DNA of 64,000 nucleotides from Elmis aenea (lineage: Eukaryota; Arthropoda; Insecta; Coleoptera; Elmidae): positions 33,660,788 to 33,724,787 of the forward strand of contig OX393581.1 of NCBI GenBank assembly GCA_947652605.1, read 5' to 3'. This document shows, piece by piece, positions 24,431 to 36,900 of the stretch (its first letter is position 1; each line of letters starts with the position of its first letter). The notes under the pieces are model-generated. The model did no database searches and had not been told where the DNA came from. It was given only the letters and a program-made list of their open reading frames with translations. Both the position numbers and the translations under genes were made by a program.

Positions 24431-25797
24431 TTTTTAAATCACACTTTTCTGTATATTTTTTTTTTTTATAAACACCTTATACGTTGGAATACATCACTTG
24501 AAAGATTTTAAAAATCCCTATTGCATGATCAACATTTTTTAAAGAAAATTATACATGAAAATAGCAATTATTAGATGAGTTAAAAAATTACTAAAAGCAG
24601 TAAAAGCAGACGAACTATTCCTTTTAAACGAAATTGGGTGGTAGTTTTTTGTTTTGCAAATAATATTTGTAATTTGTAAATAACTTACAATTACTATTTT
24701 CTTAAAAACCATAAAATATTTTATTCACGGGTTTGTTGTGACGACTTTCTGTGGTTTCTAAGCTGTGATTTTATTTTTACTGAAACGTCACTTTTTTTCT
24801 CCTAAAACTCTCCACGCTGCGAAGATAACTTCAAATTTAATTAGCAATAATTCTGCTCCCCGTAATAAATATTTCTCGTTGCGGCACAGGCAATTTAAAG
24901 TTCCTTAAATTGATAAGCTTTTAACTGTCAAAATCTAATTTGAAATACTCCGCTTTTTAATTAAGAAGTTGATAATGATCTCCTTAATGTTTTGATTTGG
25001 TTGGACGTTGTATTTTCGCGCCAGTAATTATGGGTCGTATTTATTTTTATTTTACATTAACCGTCAGCCAGTCGAAAGCGCATGCCTACGTTGCGGAGAA
25101 AGAATACTTTTTAAATAGGAAACACTTTTAATGTTTAACAATTTTTTATTATTTTTTTAATGTTTCTAGTAAACTCCAAAAGCCAACATAAGAGATTACC
25201 TAATTGAATCTTAAACACCAGTTGCTATTTTGTGGCAGTTTTTGCGATGTTTCAGCAGCTGCGTCGAAATCTTTTGGGTGACGTGAGTTGCAACAGAACT
25301 TTTTTAATAAATTTTCCCAACGTGCTGAACATAACAGCGAGTGCTCCAACTAGGGTCATTATTAGAGACAGACTTGAGTTTTTCAGACTTCAAATATATC
25401 TTATTGTAACATTTATTGTTGTTTTTATTGGTGTCATGTTTCTGAATTACACAAAATTTTATTTATCGCTAAAGTATGGCAATTTAGTCTACAAGTTCAT
25501 TTAAACGATGTTTTAAGAAAGCGCGTTTGGTGATGCAGTCTTAAATTTAAAACAGTTTAGTTGCTTAAATTATATCCTCTTATATCTTGGTGCTGCGCCG
25601 ATTGCAACGACATGAATGTGCAAAGTTTGTAGCTATTGCTGGTTCCTCCAGCGAATAAATTTACACTATCTATGTTTGCATGCATCTATGTCAGCAGATG
25701 TTTCACGAACTGGGCTTTATCAACCAAACAGGAATCGTCCCCATCTTAAAACGATTATTATTATAGTAAAAACAATGGCGAATGTTCTCTGCATATA

Positions 25798-26043
25798 CAG
25801 GGTGTTTGTGGCGCCCTCTCGTGTAATTTTTTTTTAGCACTGTTATTTTTAGAATAATAATGCGATCACTTTTTAAAATTCAGATCACAATAAACTTATG
25901 ACATAAGAGATGAATAAGCGCTACTTTATCTTGCAGGATGGTAAGTTTATTGTGATCTAAATTTTTAAAGTGCTGTTGGCATTATTATTTAGAAAATAAC
26001 AATGTTAAAAAAAGTTTACACTTTAGGACGCCACAAAGACATT
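25798..26043. mobile_element. Snap-back hairpin element, about 245 bp
   Basis: The left end is TA then CAGGGTGTTTGTGGCG; the right end is CGCCACAAAGACATT, where the expected CACCCTG has decayed. The arms share GATCACAATAAACTTA and its complement, with a loop near 25920. It is a small member of the CAGGGTG-ended foldback group, placed inside a Shank intron. Confidence 0.55.
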
Positions 26044-27509
26044 TATTTAAAAGAGTGTATCTATTAAACCTTTAGGGAGTTCTGTTTGTTGCAAAAACTT
26101 CGTTAATATTTTGTTACAATTTCGTCTCGATATGGCATTGACCTATTTTGAAAATAAAAAAAGTTTTCTCATGTGACATTTTCCAAAATTTGCGAGGTTG
26201 CGCTTTAAAGTTATTCGACAGAGTTATTAAATCTCGTAAAGTATAATTTTTCATACAGTGCGATTCGGACAATCAAAGCGAATAATTTTAAAAAAAAAGC
26301 GCTGAGATACGATAATAAATAAGCAAGTTATTAAGTTTTACGCATAAAACATTTAAAAACGCATATTTTTTAAATTTCATAAAATTTTCGTTTTCTTAAT
26401 TTTAGCTACACTGCACTACTTCAAGCATCTGAAATTCTGATTCGGCGGATTATTGATTAAGGAACCTTCAGTTCATCTTAGCATATTGTTAAGTTACATA
26501 AAATCCATATAAAACTATAGAAAACCAGACTACCACTATATTTTTTAAATTTTCTCAAAGGAAGCGGAAATGCTTACCATATTGAAAATGGAGGCAAATA
26601 ATCTTACGTAGTTTTCGATTCCGAATAATTTTTATATTTACTCTTTAGTGGTAAAATAATCAGGGGAGCCAATATTTGCAACTATTTAATTTTACATGGT
26701 AAAGTCCTAGGTACGATACTCTTCAACGCCCTATAATTAAGTTGCTATAAAATTGTTCTCTCTTTAAGCCAACTCCAATGGCAAAATCCGCGCTATAGTC
26801 GGAGGGAAAAAGTTGTGGTTTTCAACTTAAACTTCCGATAACAGCTCTCTCAATCTAGCATTTGTTTCGTTACTGGCGAAACGTGACTAAACAGTGTGCG
26901 TTTATTCGGAAGTTTAATTTTAAAGATGTAATTTGCCCCCGCTGTAAATTTTTTTACTGTTATTTTGTTTAGCTGTTGTTTTTTTCTCGAGAAAGCCCTG
27001 ATTTGTGTACCTTCACTTTTTGATGTACGAGTACAACGAGAAATTTCAGTTTTATTATAAAACAGTTAAATTTTTCAACCAAATCGATTTTATAGTAATA
27101 GGGACGGCCCGGAAAAATAGATTAGTCAAGGAGTTTATTAAAAAACGACACATTTTAATAGCTTTTGCTAGAGAATGCTTTTAATGCCGGCACAGACTCA
27201 CATAGGTTAGCTATTTACCGGAAAATTTTCCACTGTCGATATTATACAGTAGTCTTCCCCCTTGTGGAAAATGTGTTTCTATTCTTTCACTGAAACACCG
27301 TACCTTTTTTTTAAATTTTCTTACAACTAATGTCAAAGCAGTTTTATTTACCTCATTTTTTGCTATTATGCGCTACTCTTTAACCAATGTTGCCTTCGCA
27401 TCTGTCCCGTTTTCACCCGGACAGTCCGCGCTTTAATTTGCGTTTCCGGACGAAGACCAAATGTCCAGGGGGAAGTAGCGAAACGCCAATAGTTGTGCCA
27501 GTAACAGTA

Positions 27510-27720
27510 GGTGCAGGGCCGATGAGAGGGGGGGCAGGGGGGCTCCGAGCCCCGGGCCCGGGAGTAATTTAAGGGCCCGGGAGTCCACAGGAGCTCGAAT
27601 ATTATTCCACAATTGTTTTTTATTAACAAAATTTTCAAATAATATACTTTACTTGGGGCCCATGAAAAAATTTTCCTTGGGCCCGACGACGTCTCTCGAC
27701 GCCTCTGAGTAGGTGACTTT
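27510..27720. repeat. GC-rich GGGCCC repeat
   Basis: An island far richer in G+C than its surroundings, with GGGCCCGGGAG repeated twice near 27557 and 27573, CCCCGGGCCC, and a further TTGGGCCCGACG at 27677. It appears to be an old transposon with GGGCCC-rich ends; complete borders could not be set. A 122-codon - strand frame spans it (27366-27734) but resembles no known protein. Confidence 0.35.
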
Positions 27721-29438
27721 GAAAACAAAAACAAATGAGCTCAACAACGAAAAATATAAAAGGAACGGATTTAGATGAAGGAAAAAAAAGGTCCTCGCTT
27801 CTGATTTTTTTATAAAAACCCACCCGGAAATTTTGTAGCTAAAAATGCACATTATGATTAATATATGTTGATCCGATTTTTAATAATTTGTACCGCGTCC
27901 CGCAAGGTTTTTAAAATGTCCCGCTTTTTAGCGAAATAAAAATTCAATGTTGGGATTTAACAAAACTTGCAACAGAAAAAACATGAATGGAGGTTTTTCT
28001 TCATTTTTAAAGATATTCCTTTCAACAATATTTTGCTTTAGTAGAATACGCACTCGCTTTTCGGTTACAAATTCAGCCACCAAACCTACCAATAAAATAT
28101 GGCCGACAGAAAAATCATTTAATATAAAAATCAGTAAGAAATTTTAATGCCTATTGTGTGTAAAATATAATTTAACGAATTCGCGCGAAAAATTTCAAGA
28201 AATCCTGATTAAGATCACAATCTTTTGAGGAAAATTCACTCAATTGAAAAATAGTTGGTGAAAAATTCTCGACAGTGTATCCTTTATGAGCATTGTCTAA
28301 ATGTTTGTTTTTATTGGTAAAAATATTTTTATTTATAAGAATAAATTTATCTAGAAGGCTATATGCATTTTTTGGACACTAAGATTAATAAACATAAGCC
28401 TACTTATCTATACACAGTATTGTTTATTTTTATTATTTTATGAAAAAAAAATTGCTATTTTTTAAAATATCTGAATTTGCGTTCATCCACACCGTCTCCC
28501 ACAATAAATCTAAGACGCCTTGTTTTACTTGGAACGTGGTCACTTTACCTGTTATGTAGATGTAGGTAATGTTGAAAATGTACTTTTACATTGTAATATT
28601 TCTACACGTGCATCCCAAATTTTCCTTAAAACGCCACTCGTTAGTCACTTGCTTTTGTTTAACTCACCCATTGAAATAGAAGCTGATAATTTTGTTTGTT
28701 TTAACTGCGATTTACGTTGTGAGATGTCCAAACTACGCCAAAACGATTCATGTCAGCAGCTTTTAAGTTAGAAGTTCGGTTAGGTACGACATGCTGCAGA
28801 AATCAATTATAGATTAACTAACAATATTTAATTTTGTATCTACTATTATAATTGGTTAATAATTACGTCAATTAAATTAATTAATTGCTTTTGCTGTCTT
28901 TTGTACTTGAGTGTAACAAAAGGCGTTTTATGAAAGCTTTTAAGTACAATAAATGCGAAATATGCATTAAAATGTTATTGCCAATCTAAACAAGCATATT
29001 CAAATGAACATAAAAGTTTTAAAGTTGCTGTTAGAAATAAAATTCCACATAAACCACCATATCCAACTACAGTAATTTCTATTATTCCGGTTTTACTGCA
29101 ATCGTTTAATTGCTTTTACACCCCAGGTGACGACGTAGAGGTGCCCCGAGTAATAACCAGGACGGATGCCCCGTCGTTTTCGCCGTATCTAACACTTTAG
29201 GAATAAATTTTACAAACGCATCATCTTACTGAGTTTTGATAGTTTACTCACCCCATACCAGCCAAAAATCCATTCCAGGTTTAACCCACCTAATCTAATA
29301 TTCAATCACTCTATTCTGAATATATCTCGGTGGTTGAGGGTTGTGCGGTTGTGTATGTCTCTATAGCGTGTGAAAAGTTGTGTCGATAAAATGCAGTGTT
29401 TACCAAATAAGATTTTCAAACAAGTGAATTTGTTACAG

Positions 29439-29619
29439 TTGAAATATAAAAGAAGAGTCTACAAAATGCTGACGTTAGACGAGAAACAATTGAAGAATCT
29501 ACACACGAGGACGAATTTACGAAGATTTATGGATTATGTGACGAATGGACAGGTAGAAAAAATCACCAAAATGTGCTCGAAAGGTCTTGACCCCAATTTT
29601 CACTGCCAAGACTCAGGAG
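29439..29619 (+). CDS. Shank: Shank exon b: end of SPN and first ankyrin repeat
   Basis: Acceptor TTGTTACAG; donor GTAATA after the first base of a Glu codon (phase 0 to 1). It encodes LKYKRRVYKML and DEKQLKNLHTRTNLRRF, the conserved link from SPN to the ankyrin domain, then the first repeat ending GLDPNFHCQDSG (residues 43-102). The frame is also open upstream through the acceptor to an ATG at 29391, so an alternative start within the intron is possible (see findings). Confidence 0.94.
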
Positions 29620-29952
29620 GTAATACTTATATTTATTCTATATTTTTCTAGATAGATCAACACTCAGTAGAAAAACGCGTGTCGTTATCTAACAATAAAA
29701 CATGTATTTGTATAAATATTGTAAAACGCGTTTTTGTAGAAAAATCTGTCCTCAATTCAAAGAAACGAACTGTTTTTAATATTGCGGTTTACCTAAACCA
29801 TAAATATAATGATTATAAATCTTGAATTTATCAAATTCCACCTGTTTTACCGGCGTTGTAATAAAATTTTACGGGAAACATGTGGTTCGCCCAAGCAATT
29901 CAACAGTTTAAGCCTGTACGTCGCTCATTGTGTCTTCCCTCTCTCCAATATA

Positions 29953-32169
29953 CAGGGTGACCCAAATTCGAGTAAATGCATGGGATCTCGCTTATCTTGA
30001 GAGCTACGAGGTCGGTTAAATTAAATTAAATAAGTTGCGAAATTATATGCTCATCAAATGTCTGCAAAGAAAATTTTCATAGCTGTCTTAGTTTAAAAGT
30101 CATTCAAGAAAAACTGAGAAAATTGATTTTCGTTTTTTTTGCCCAATTTCCTACATTTTTTAAGATATCGACAATCTGGAAGCACTTATCCGTAGCAACT
30201 TCTTTTGAGATAACATAAAATTTCTAACAACGTTTTGTCTCTTTAGAAACATCATCAACTTAATTTTTTTAAATACGGCCAAAAAATTTTAATCTCATAG
30301 TCGGATGGCATTTTGTCTTCTGATATCAATGATATATGACACTTAATATCTAAAATGATATTTTACCACAAAAATTTGAGAAAATTCCAATTTTATAATC
30401 AAATGATCTTATACAAAAAAAAAGCATGTCATGAGAAAACAAACTTTTGTGTATATTATGACATTTCTCGAATTCCTTAAAAAGTGTTGATTATCATATT
30501 TAATAAGATGGTTTTCACAAACAAAGAAAAACAGGACATGTTATAAATTCATAACATGCTTTTTAATTTTCAACAGTTTATTCAATAGTTCATTAAAATC
30601 AATTAGAATATCATATTTATAATTGTAACACTTTTTATTTTCCATAATTGACGAAAATTATTGTAACAATACTCGCCAATACACGAAGGGGTAGCGAATA
30701 GGGATTCTGTCCCGGGAATTTCCCGAGATGTAAGTTCCGGGAATTCCCGGGACTTTCTTAGTCTCGAGTCCCGGGAAATTTAGTTCGAGACTCGAGACGA
30801 GACTAAATGTTACAGAACACTGAAATTGATTTTTTATCCCTCTAATTTTTAAACAAATTTTACTGCCACGAGTTTAGCAAAAATATTTTGTTTCATAATT
30901 TTTTATGTTTAGGTATAGTTTATACTGTTTATGCTAACAATAAGTATTTACTTAACTTTATTCAAATTTTTTGCCTACCATATTTAATTATTTATGTTTA
31001 TTTCTTGTCTGCTTTAAAGCTAAAGGATAATTGTTAAGTTTATTACTAAAAATATATTCTACTTATACTTGTTATGTTTTAAAGTTTAATGAAAATTGTT
31101 GTTTATTTAAAATAGGCATTTACTTGGAAATATATACTTTATTTACTGTAGAATGTAGACTTAATTAAAAATAATAATACTACTCCTACTACTATACTTT
31201 ATTTATAAAATCAATGCTTCAAAAACAGAATCCGTGAATTTGGTTTAATTTAAAAAAAAAAACTATTCTGTCAACTGTCACGACCGATTCACGATCACGA
31301 TACGTGCAAAGAAGCAATTTTAATTTTAAATATGTAGCGGGTGCTTTCAAAAACAATGTCACTGTCAAGAAAATTTATTTTTTACAGTGAAAATAACCCA
31401 TGAATTTTGAGTACATGAACATATCATAATTTGTCTTGCACGTTATAAAATCTTCCGTCATTTTTGGCGGGTTAAACCACTATTTTTTAGTATGTATATA
31501 AAATTCGCAAAAGTCTCGAAGTCCCGGGAATACCCGGGACTTTGATATAAAAAGTCTCGAGTCCCGGGACTTCAAAAATGGTCGAGACTCAGAATCCCTA
31601 GTAGCGAATAAATAAATAAATTAAAAATGTACTCCTAAAACATAGTGAAAATAAAAATTGCGAACAAAAGCACAAATATCGAAGAATTCCTAGCTGGTTG
31701 CAAATTATACAATTAATCACGATCATATTAATGTCAAATGGACAAGTTTTTTTATAGCATTGATTCAAAAATTGGACGAAATGGCTTTTTCTTAAATTTT
31801 TGTGGTAAAATATTATTATAGATATTAAGTGTCATATATCATTGAAATCAAAAGACAAAATGCTATCCGACTATGAGATTAAAATTTTTTCGCCGTATTT
31901 AAAAAAATGAAATTGATGATGTTTCTGAAGACACGAAACGTTGTTGGAAATTTTATGTTATCTCAAAATATAAAGCGTAAGAAAAAAAAACGAAAATCAA
32001 TTTTCTCAGTTTCTCTTGAATAACTTTTGAACTAAGACAGCTATGAAAATTTCCTTTGCAGATATTTGATGAGCATCTAGTTTCGCAAACTTTGCCCTAA
32101 TTTAACCGACCTCGTAGCTCTTAAGATAAGCGAGATCCCCATGCATTTACTCGAATTTGCGACACCCTG
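29953..32169. mobile_element. Snap-back hairpin element interrupted by a hAT insertion
   Basis: Starts CAGGGTGACCCAAATTCG and ends CGAATTTGCGACACCCTG, TA on both sides. The arms match over hundreds of bases, for example CGACCTCGTAGCTCT near 32108 against AGAGCTACGAGGTCG near 29999. The right arm lacks a block of about 60 bp present on the left near 30150-30215. Removing the nested insertion (30699-31600 plus one 8-bp repeat) leaves a hairpin of about 1.3 kb. Related terminal sequence recurs near 46970-47021. Confidence 0.7.
30699..31600. mobile_element. hAT element nested inside the hairpin, exact 8-bp duplication
   Basis: A 902-bp element with inverted ends TAGGGATTCTG and CAGAATCCCTA, flanked by an exact 8-bp repeat GTAGCGAA at 30691-30698 and 31601-31608. 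An 8-bp duplication is diagnostic of hAT transposition. CCCGGGA/TCCCGGG and CGAGACT strings are repeated inside both ends. The interior is AT-rich without a transposase frame, so it is non-autonomous. The perfect duplication shows it inserted after the hairpin was in place and fairly recently. Confidence 0.8.
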
Positions 32170-33659
32170 TATATATCAATTATTCCCAATTTTTAAAAAT
32201 GAAATCCTTATTTTATCCGTTTATTTGATTAAATAGTGAGCCTTTAAGAAAGCAATAATTTCGTCTTTCTATTACTTCATAGGTAAACTAAGGATGCGCA
32301 AATTAATAGGTGATCAGCCGTATCGGATATTTTGCCGATTAATCGGTTTTCATAAAATTTAATTTCTCCAATAAATTGAATTGCATAAAAAGTTTATTTT
32401 TCAACGCGTTCGTTCACACAACACGCACGGCACCCACGTCGCCCTAACTCCGGCTCTGGCAAGTTTTCTCGGCGCACTAGTGGTTCACCATCCAATTTAA
32501 TTCTTCTATCCTGCCCTTGCAAATTAGATTTCGTTGCACCAGTAATGACATTGCATTTATTGTGCAGAAACATAAATCGAGTTCATGCACTAGAGACGCT
32601 TCATTTATTTCCGTGAAATACAACATAACGTAGATAAAGTAAATATTGGGACTTCTTCAGCGGTCTCCGCTCGCACTGGAATCGTACATATATTTCAAGA
32701 AAATGTACAAACCAGAATTTGTATGCATGCAGTTGTAGGTACCGCATGTTCTCGCGTTTTGCAAGAAACCTAATCTTCATAAATACCGTATAAACTCCAC
32801 ACTATCCACCGCAAGAATGCGTCACTGTCAATGTCAGCACGCACAAAACGTATTCCTCGCCTCGGGCGTTTCGTTACATTATTATGGTCATCTTCATATG
32901 TATACAATTTACTGGCTTTTTATTTCCAACGCGGACGTACATTTGCGGGCGATAATAAAGTGTTTTTGATGTAGGTACGTTACTCCCACGCACTGATGAT
33001 CGTGAAAAATAATAGCCACGTATAGCGAACTACTCAGTTCATTGTTATTAAGTAATTACAGAGAGGAAGAAGTCGTAAGTCACTAAGTTATTGCGGTAAT
33101 GAAAATATAATAAACAGATACAACCACATTATGCACGTAGAGTTGGTACGGTAACGACTCGAAAGTTTTTATAATTTAGAATGACTGTTGTGATGCATGA
33201 AGCACAGATATTATTTATTTTGCGAATCTACAGAATAACAAGGCGGACCTTTTTAAGATCCAATTCATGACGCGCCTAGGAAAATTATTCTCTGGATTTG
33301 CTTGTTCGCAAAATGTATTTCGTTACCAAACGTTTCTTTTTTTAGAATTCTGATTTTATACCACGAAGATTATCATTACGCCCTAGCATTACGGTGGTAT
33401 TTTACGCCCTTTATTTAGTCTTCCCCAATGTTTACCACAGATATTCATCAACGACAAAAATTTTTTACCCACTTTTGAGTCCTTAATATAAACATTACTT
33501 TTTAGAAAAATAATCGTTTTTACATTTCTATTTGCTGTTAAAACTTTACGATATATTTATATATGTACTTGTATGAACATTGTCGGTTGGTTAGTTAATG
33601 ACCTGGTAATCGCGTTAACATATGCTTCTAGGTGATATTAACAGAAATTCTGTTTTCAG

Positions 33660-33979
33660 AAACTCCATTAACTCTTGCGACTGGTGTCAAGAAACCTGCT
33701 AAAGTTTTAATTGCATTAGTGAACGGTGGTGCTCTCTTGGATTACCGGACACGAGACGGAGCAACTGCTATGCATCGTGCAGTCGAGCATAAGAATTTAG
33801 AAGCAATGAAAACACTGCTGGAACTTGGGGCATCTCCTAATTACAAAGATGGCAAAGGACTAACTCCCCTTTATCTATCTATTACACACAATGTTGATTC
33901 CCAGTTCTCGGAATCGCTTCTCCACGATCACGCAACCATCGGTGCTGAGGATCTACAGGGATGGCAGGAAGTTCATCAG
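33660..33979 (+). CDS. Shank: Shank exon c: ankyrin repeats 2-4
   Basis: Acceptor CTGTTTTCAG and donor GTATGT; phase 1 to 0. It encodes residues 103-209: ETPLTLATGVKKPAKV, then DGATAMHRAVEHKNLEAM with LLELGASPNYKDGKG, then LTPLYLSITHN and the start of the next repeat, QGWQEVHQ. TALH/TPL-type tetrapeptides and LLELGA mark helix pairs and hairpins of ankyrin units. NYKDGKGLTPL is very similar to vertebrate Shanks. These repeats form the concave partner-binding face next to SPN. Confidence 0.95.
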
Positions 33980-36900
33980 GTATGTACATCAAATTTGTTT
34001 AATGTACTGGAAGCCCATAGGGTTTCCTTAAGGATCACTTGGGTCACTTGCCTTCTCTAGTTGCAGCTTTTTCTTCTTTTTTTGAGGATGCTACTGAAAT
34101 GTTTTTTATTTAACAGTATTTGGCGTACGACTTATTTAATATCAAACAGCGTAAAAGTTTCCTAATTGGGAATACTGACTTAACCTCGTATGAAGTCGTT
34201 CTTTTTAAACGATAACGCGTGTTATTGCCTGCATTTCTTTGCCTATTTTAGATTAGTCCATTTCTGTTACTAGGTCAATCGTCGATCAGGAAAGGCGACC
34301 ACCAACCCTTGAACGAACTTCATCGACCCTTCGCGTAAATTTTGTTTGAATAAAATATGATGTCCTAATTTAACCGTTCATAAACTTCCTTCATGTGATT
34401 TAATTCTTTCAGTAATATTTTAGGTAAACATGTATTTTTAAGCAAAAAACCGTGTTTTAATATGTCGAAGTAAGCTGTGACTACCATTTAAAATCAAAAA
34501 ATTGAGTCTCTAGGCATCTATAATAAGTATAAGTTTTGAAAACACTTTGCCATATTTTGAAAATTATGAAACGATAACGTGTAGTTAGTTTTTTCTATAT
34601 TTTTCTCGAAAACTGGCCTTCCTGTGCACCAATTTGCCGTTGTCAAGAAACATTTTTATAAAACACCAATTTAACCACTGGTTTAAGTTTTAATAAAATT
34701 ACATTTTAAAACCATGTTCAACTAATCGCTCGTTACCTAAACCGTTTTATGCAAAGAACCCCGTCTTAGTAAGATCGGTCTGGTAATGAATTTCGTGTGT
34801 ATGCATTTAATTAATGAAATTAAATTGAAAGCAGTTGCCCCTTTAAACCTTATCATCTTTTTACGTGACAATTCTTGATATAATGAGGTTATAAAAGTTT
34901 AATAACGATATTCCAGATATCTCAGCCCGATTATACTCGAGAATACTTAAATTGCAAGATCACTTCCGTTTATTTGCGGTTTTATTACCGGAGATATTTC
35001 ATATGAAATGTTTTGAAATGAAATGATAAACTTACGGTGCTTTTAATAAAGAGAAGAGTTACTTAGTATTACAGTATTATGAGGTTAAATCTAGGAATTA
35101 AGCACCTTATAATTTTGCTGGATAAAATTTGGTAATTGTTTCAAATTGTGAGTAGTTCTTACGTTCCTTTAAATTTTGTACAATTATTTCAATTTTTTGA
35201 GTAGGGTAATTGTTTGGGTAAAACTCTGAATTTCAGTTTACATTTAGTTTTTTTTTTGTTTGGATCTTTATTTACTTAGCTTAAATCGATCAAAACAAAC
35301 TCTTCCTTAATAAAAACTGAATCAAAGAGTCGACAGTTTTTTCGACTCCCGACTCCTTCAATAAGCTTCGACTCCTCAACCCCCGACTCTTCCCATTCAT
35401 GTTAAAAAAAAATACTTTAATTAACAGTGTTTTTGTATTCGTCCTTAGTGTAAAACATGATTTTTTTTGTTTGTGGCCACAAAATACAGTTAAAATATAG
35501 CGTATGTAATGCAAAGTTCATTCTTGTTTTGTGATAAACGTTTTAGACACATTTATAGCTAATAAATATTTGTTCATTTAACTGTGCCAAATGGATGTAC
35601 TACGTACTGCTTGATCACCCTTAATAGTATGTTAATATGCCATAAACTTTATTTTATACGAATTACGTTAAATACCATGAAAATACTCAAAATTATCCTA
35701 CCAAAATCAATTGCAGGTTGATTGCGCAGACTGCTAGACCAAAATTACTTACTTAAAAATCACCGCAAGTATTGCAAATAGCAAAAACATCGAATGTAAC
35801 TTTCTTTATAATGATCTGTTTAGAATAGTGAAAAGTACAATTATTTACAATCAATCAAACATTAATTTTTACATACGGTTGTTAGACACTTCTATCGATT
35901 ACACAATAAACCTGACTCTGATTACGTTGCAACATATTTTCTACCTTTCCTTATGGCTGCCATGGTAATCAACGTTCATATTCGCGCGATATTTGAGAGG
36001 TAATTAAAAGTAAGCGCCGTGGGCTGCGGAAATTGGTTCTTAATGATCTCATACTGTTTTATAGATTTACAGATACTGAAAATTGTTACTGCCCACTTTG
36101 CAAAGAGCTTAACGGCAGCCGAAGTATCTATAAATACAAATGTTATTTGACAGGGAAATTGTTAATATCCTAAAGGAAATGTACTCGACGATTTAATTTT
36201 CCACTGCCGATTTAAAAAAGGTTGAACGTTATCATTGAACATCGACGTAATTGAGTGTTGAACTGTAATGGGGCGATTCAAACATTTTTATTTTCTTTGT
36301 GCCAGCAGCGTAGAAATTTGTGATGTACTAATGACGGAGACGGTACGTGTACATTCGATTTTTTTTTTTTTTCCGATAACGAAGAGATAGCGCACCCCAA
36401 GTTGGTTGATTTTTTAAAGTTTTATTTACACGAAAGCAAGAGAATATGCAGCAAAAATGGCCTCAACAATGAAAACATTGATTCAAATGGCGAAAGTAGT
36501 TTACTGCCAGTGTTGGCACAAACAAAATTTACTCAGATGCCGCATTTTTCCTGTTCTTCCAACCTTGTGCTTTTGTTCTTAAAAAAATCAAGGTGAAATA
36601 TTTTTTTACATTATAGAAATATAATTTCTAAAATTATTTTAAATGGCTTAGCATAATTCTCGGCCTTTGTAAGTCATAGGAATTAAGAAGCAAAACTTTC
36701 TTTGGAAAAGACGATTTTTAACTAGGTATCTTATACTTAATATCTATTGATAGCTTAGAACTAATTTTTATTAAAAAGATATTAATATTATTTTCTAAAA
36801 TCAATTTTTTTTGCCCCTTTGCGCTCTTTTTAATAACGACTTTCCTCTGAAGTTAACCCAAATTGTTGTATTGAAAACTCGAAGAGTGATCGCCAAACCC

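Larger units (their letters stand above)
20947..29438 (+). other. Shank intron a-b (8.5 kb)
   Basis: The largest intron. It holds a hAT MITE (21709-22074), hAT-like terminal fragments (22156-22425), a 5'-truncated LINE on the - strand (23465-24430), a small hairpin element (25798-26043) and a GC-rich repeat (27510-27720). The rest is AT-rich without recognisable genes; short frames at 25232-25504, 27947-28147 and 28520-28771 have no known domain. Confidence 0.7.
29620..33659 (+). other. Shank intron b-c (4.0 kb)
   Basis: More than half of the intron is a foldback element with a nested hAT insertion (29953-32169). The remaining DNA, 32172-33659, is ordinary; a CCGATTAATCGG string near 32335 recurs near 14127. 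No gene recognised. Confidence 0.7.

Noticed and set aside
25232..25504. 90-codon + strand frame with hydrophobic C terminus as a membrane protein
   Set aside because: There is no convincing ATG context, splice sites or family; the hydrophobic stretch is expected from T-rich DNA.
27366..27734. 122-codon - strand frame as a gene
   Set aside because: It lies across a GC-rich repeat where stop codons are rare and reads as low-complexity Arg/Pro/Ser without a recognisable domain.
33632..34060. Extending the Shank exon to the full open frame
   Set aside because: Upstream and downstream parts are intronic; the junctions CAG|AA and CAG|GTATGT join conserved ankyrin repeats exactly.
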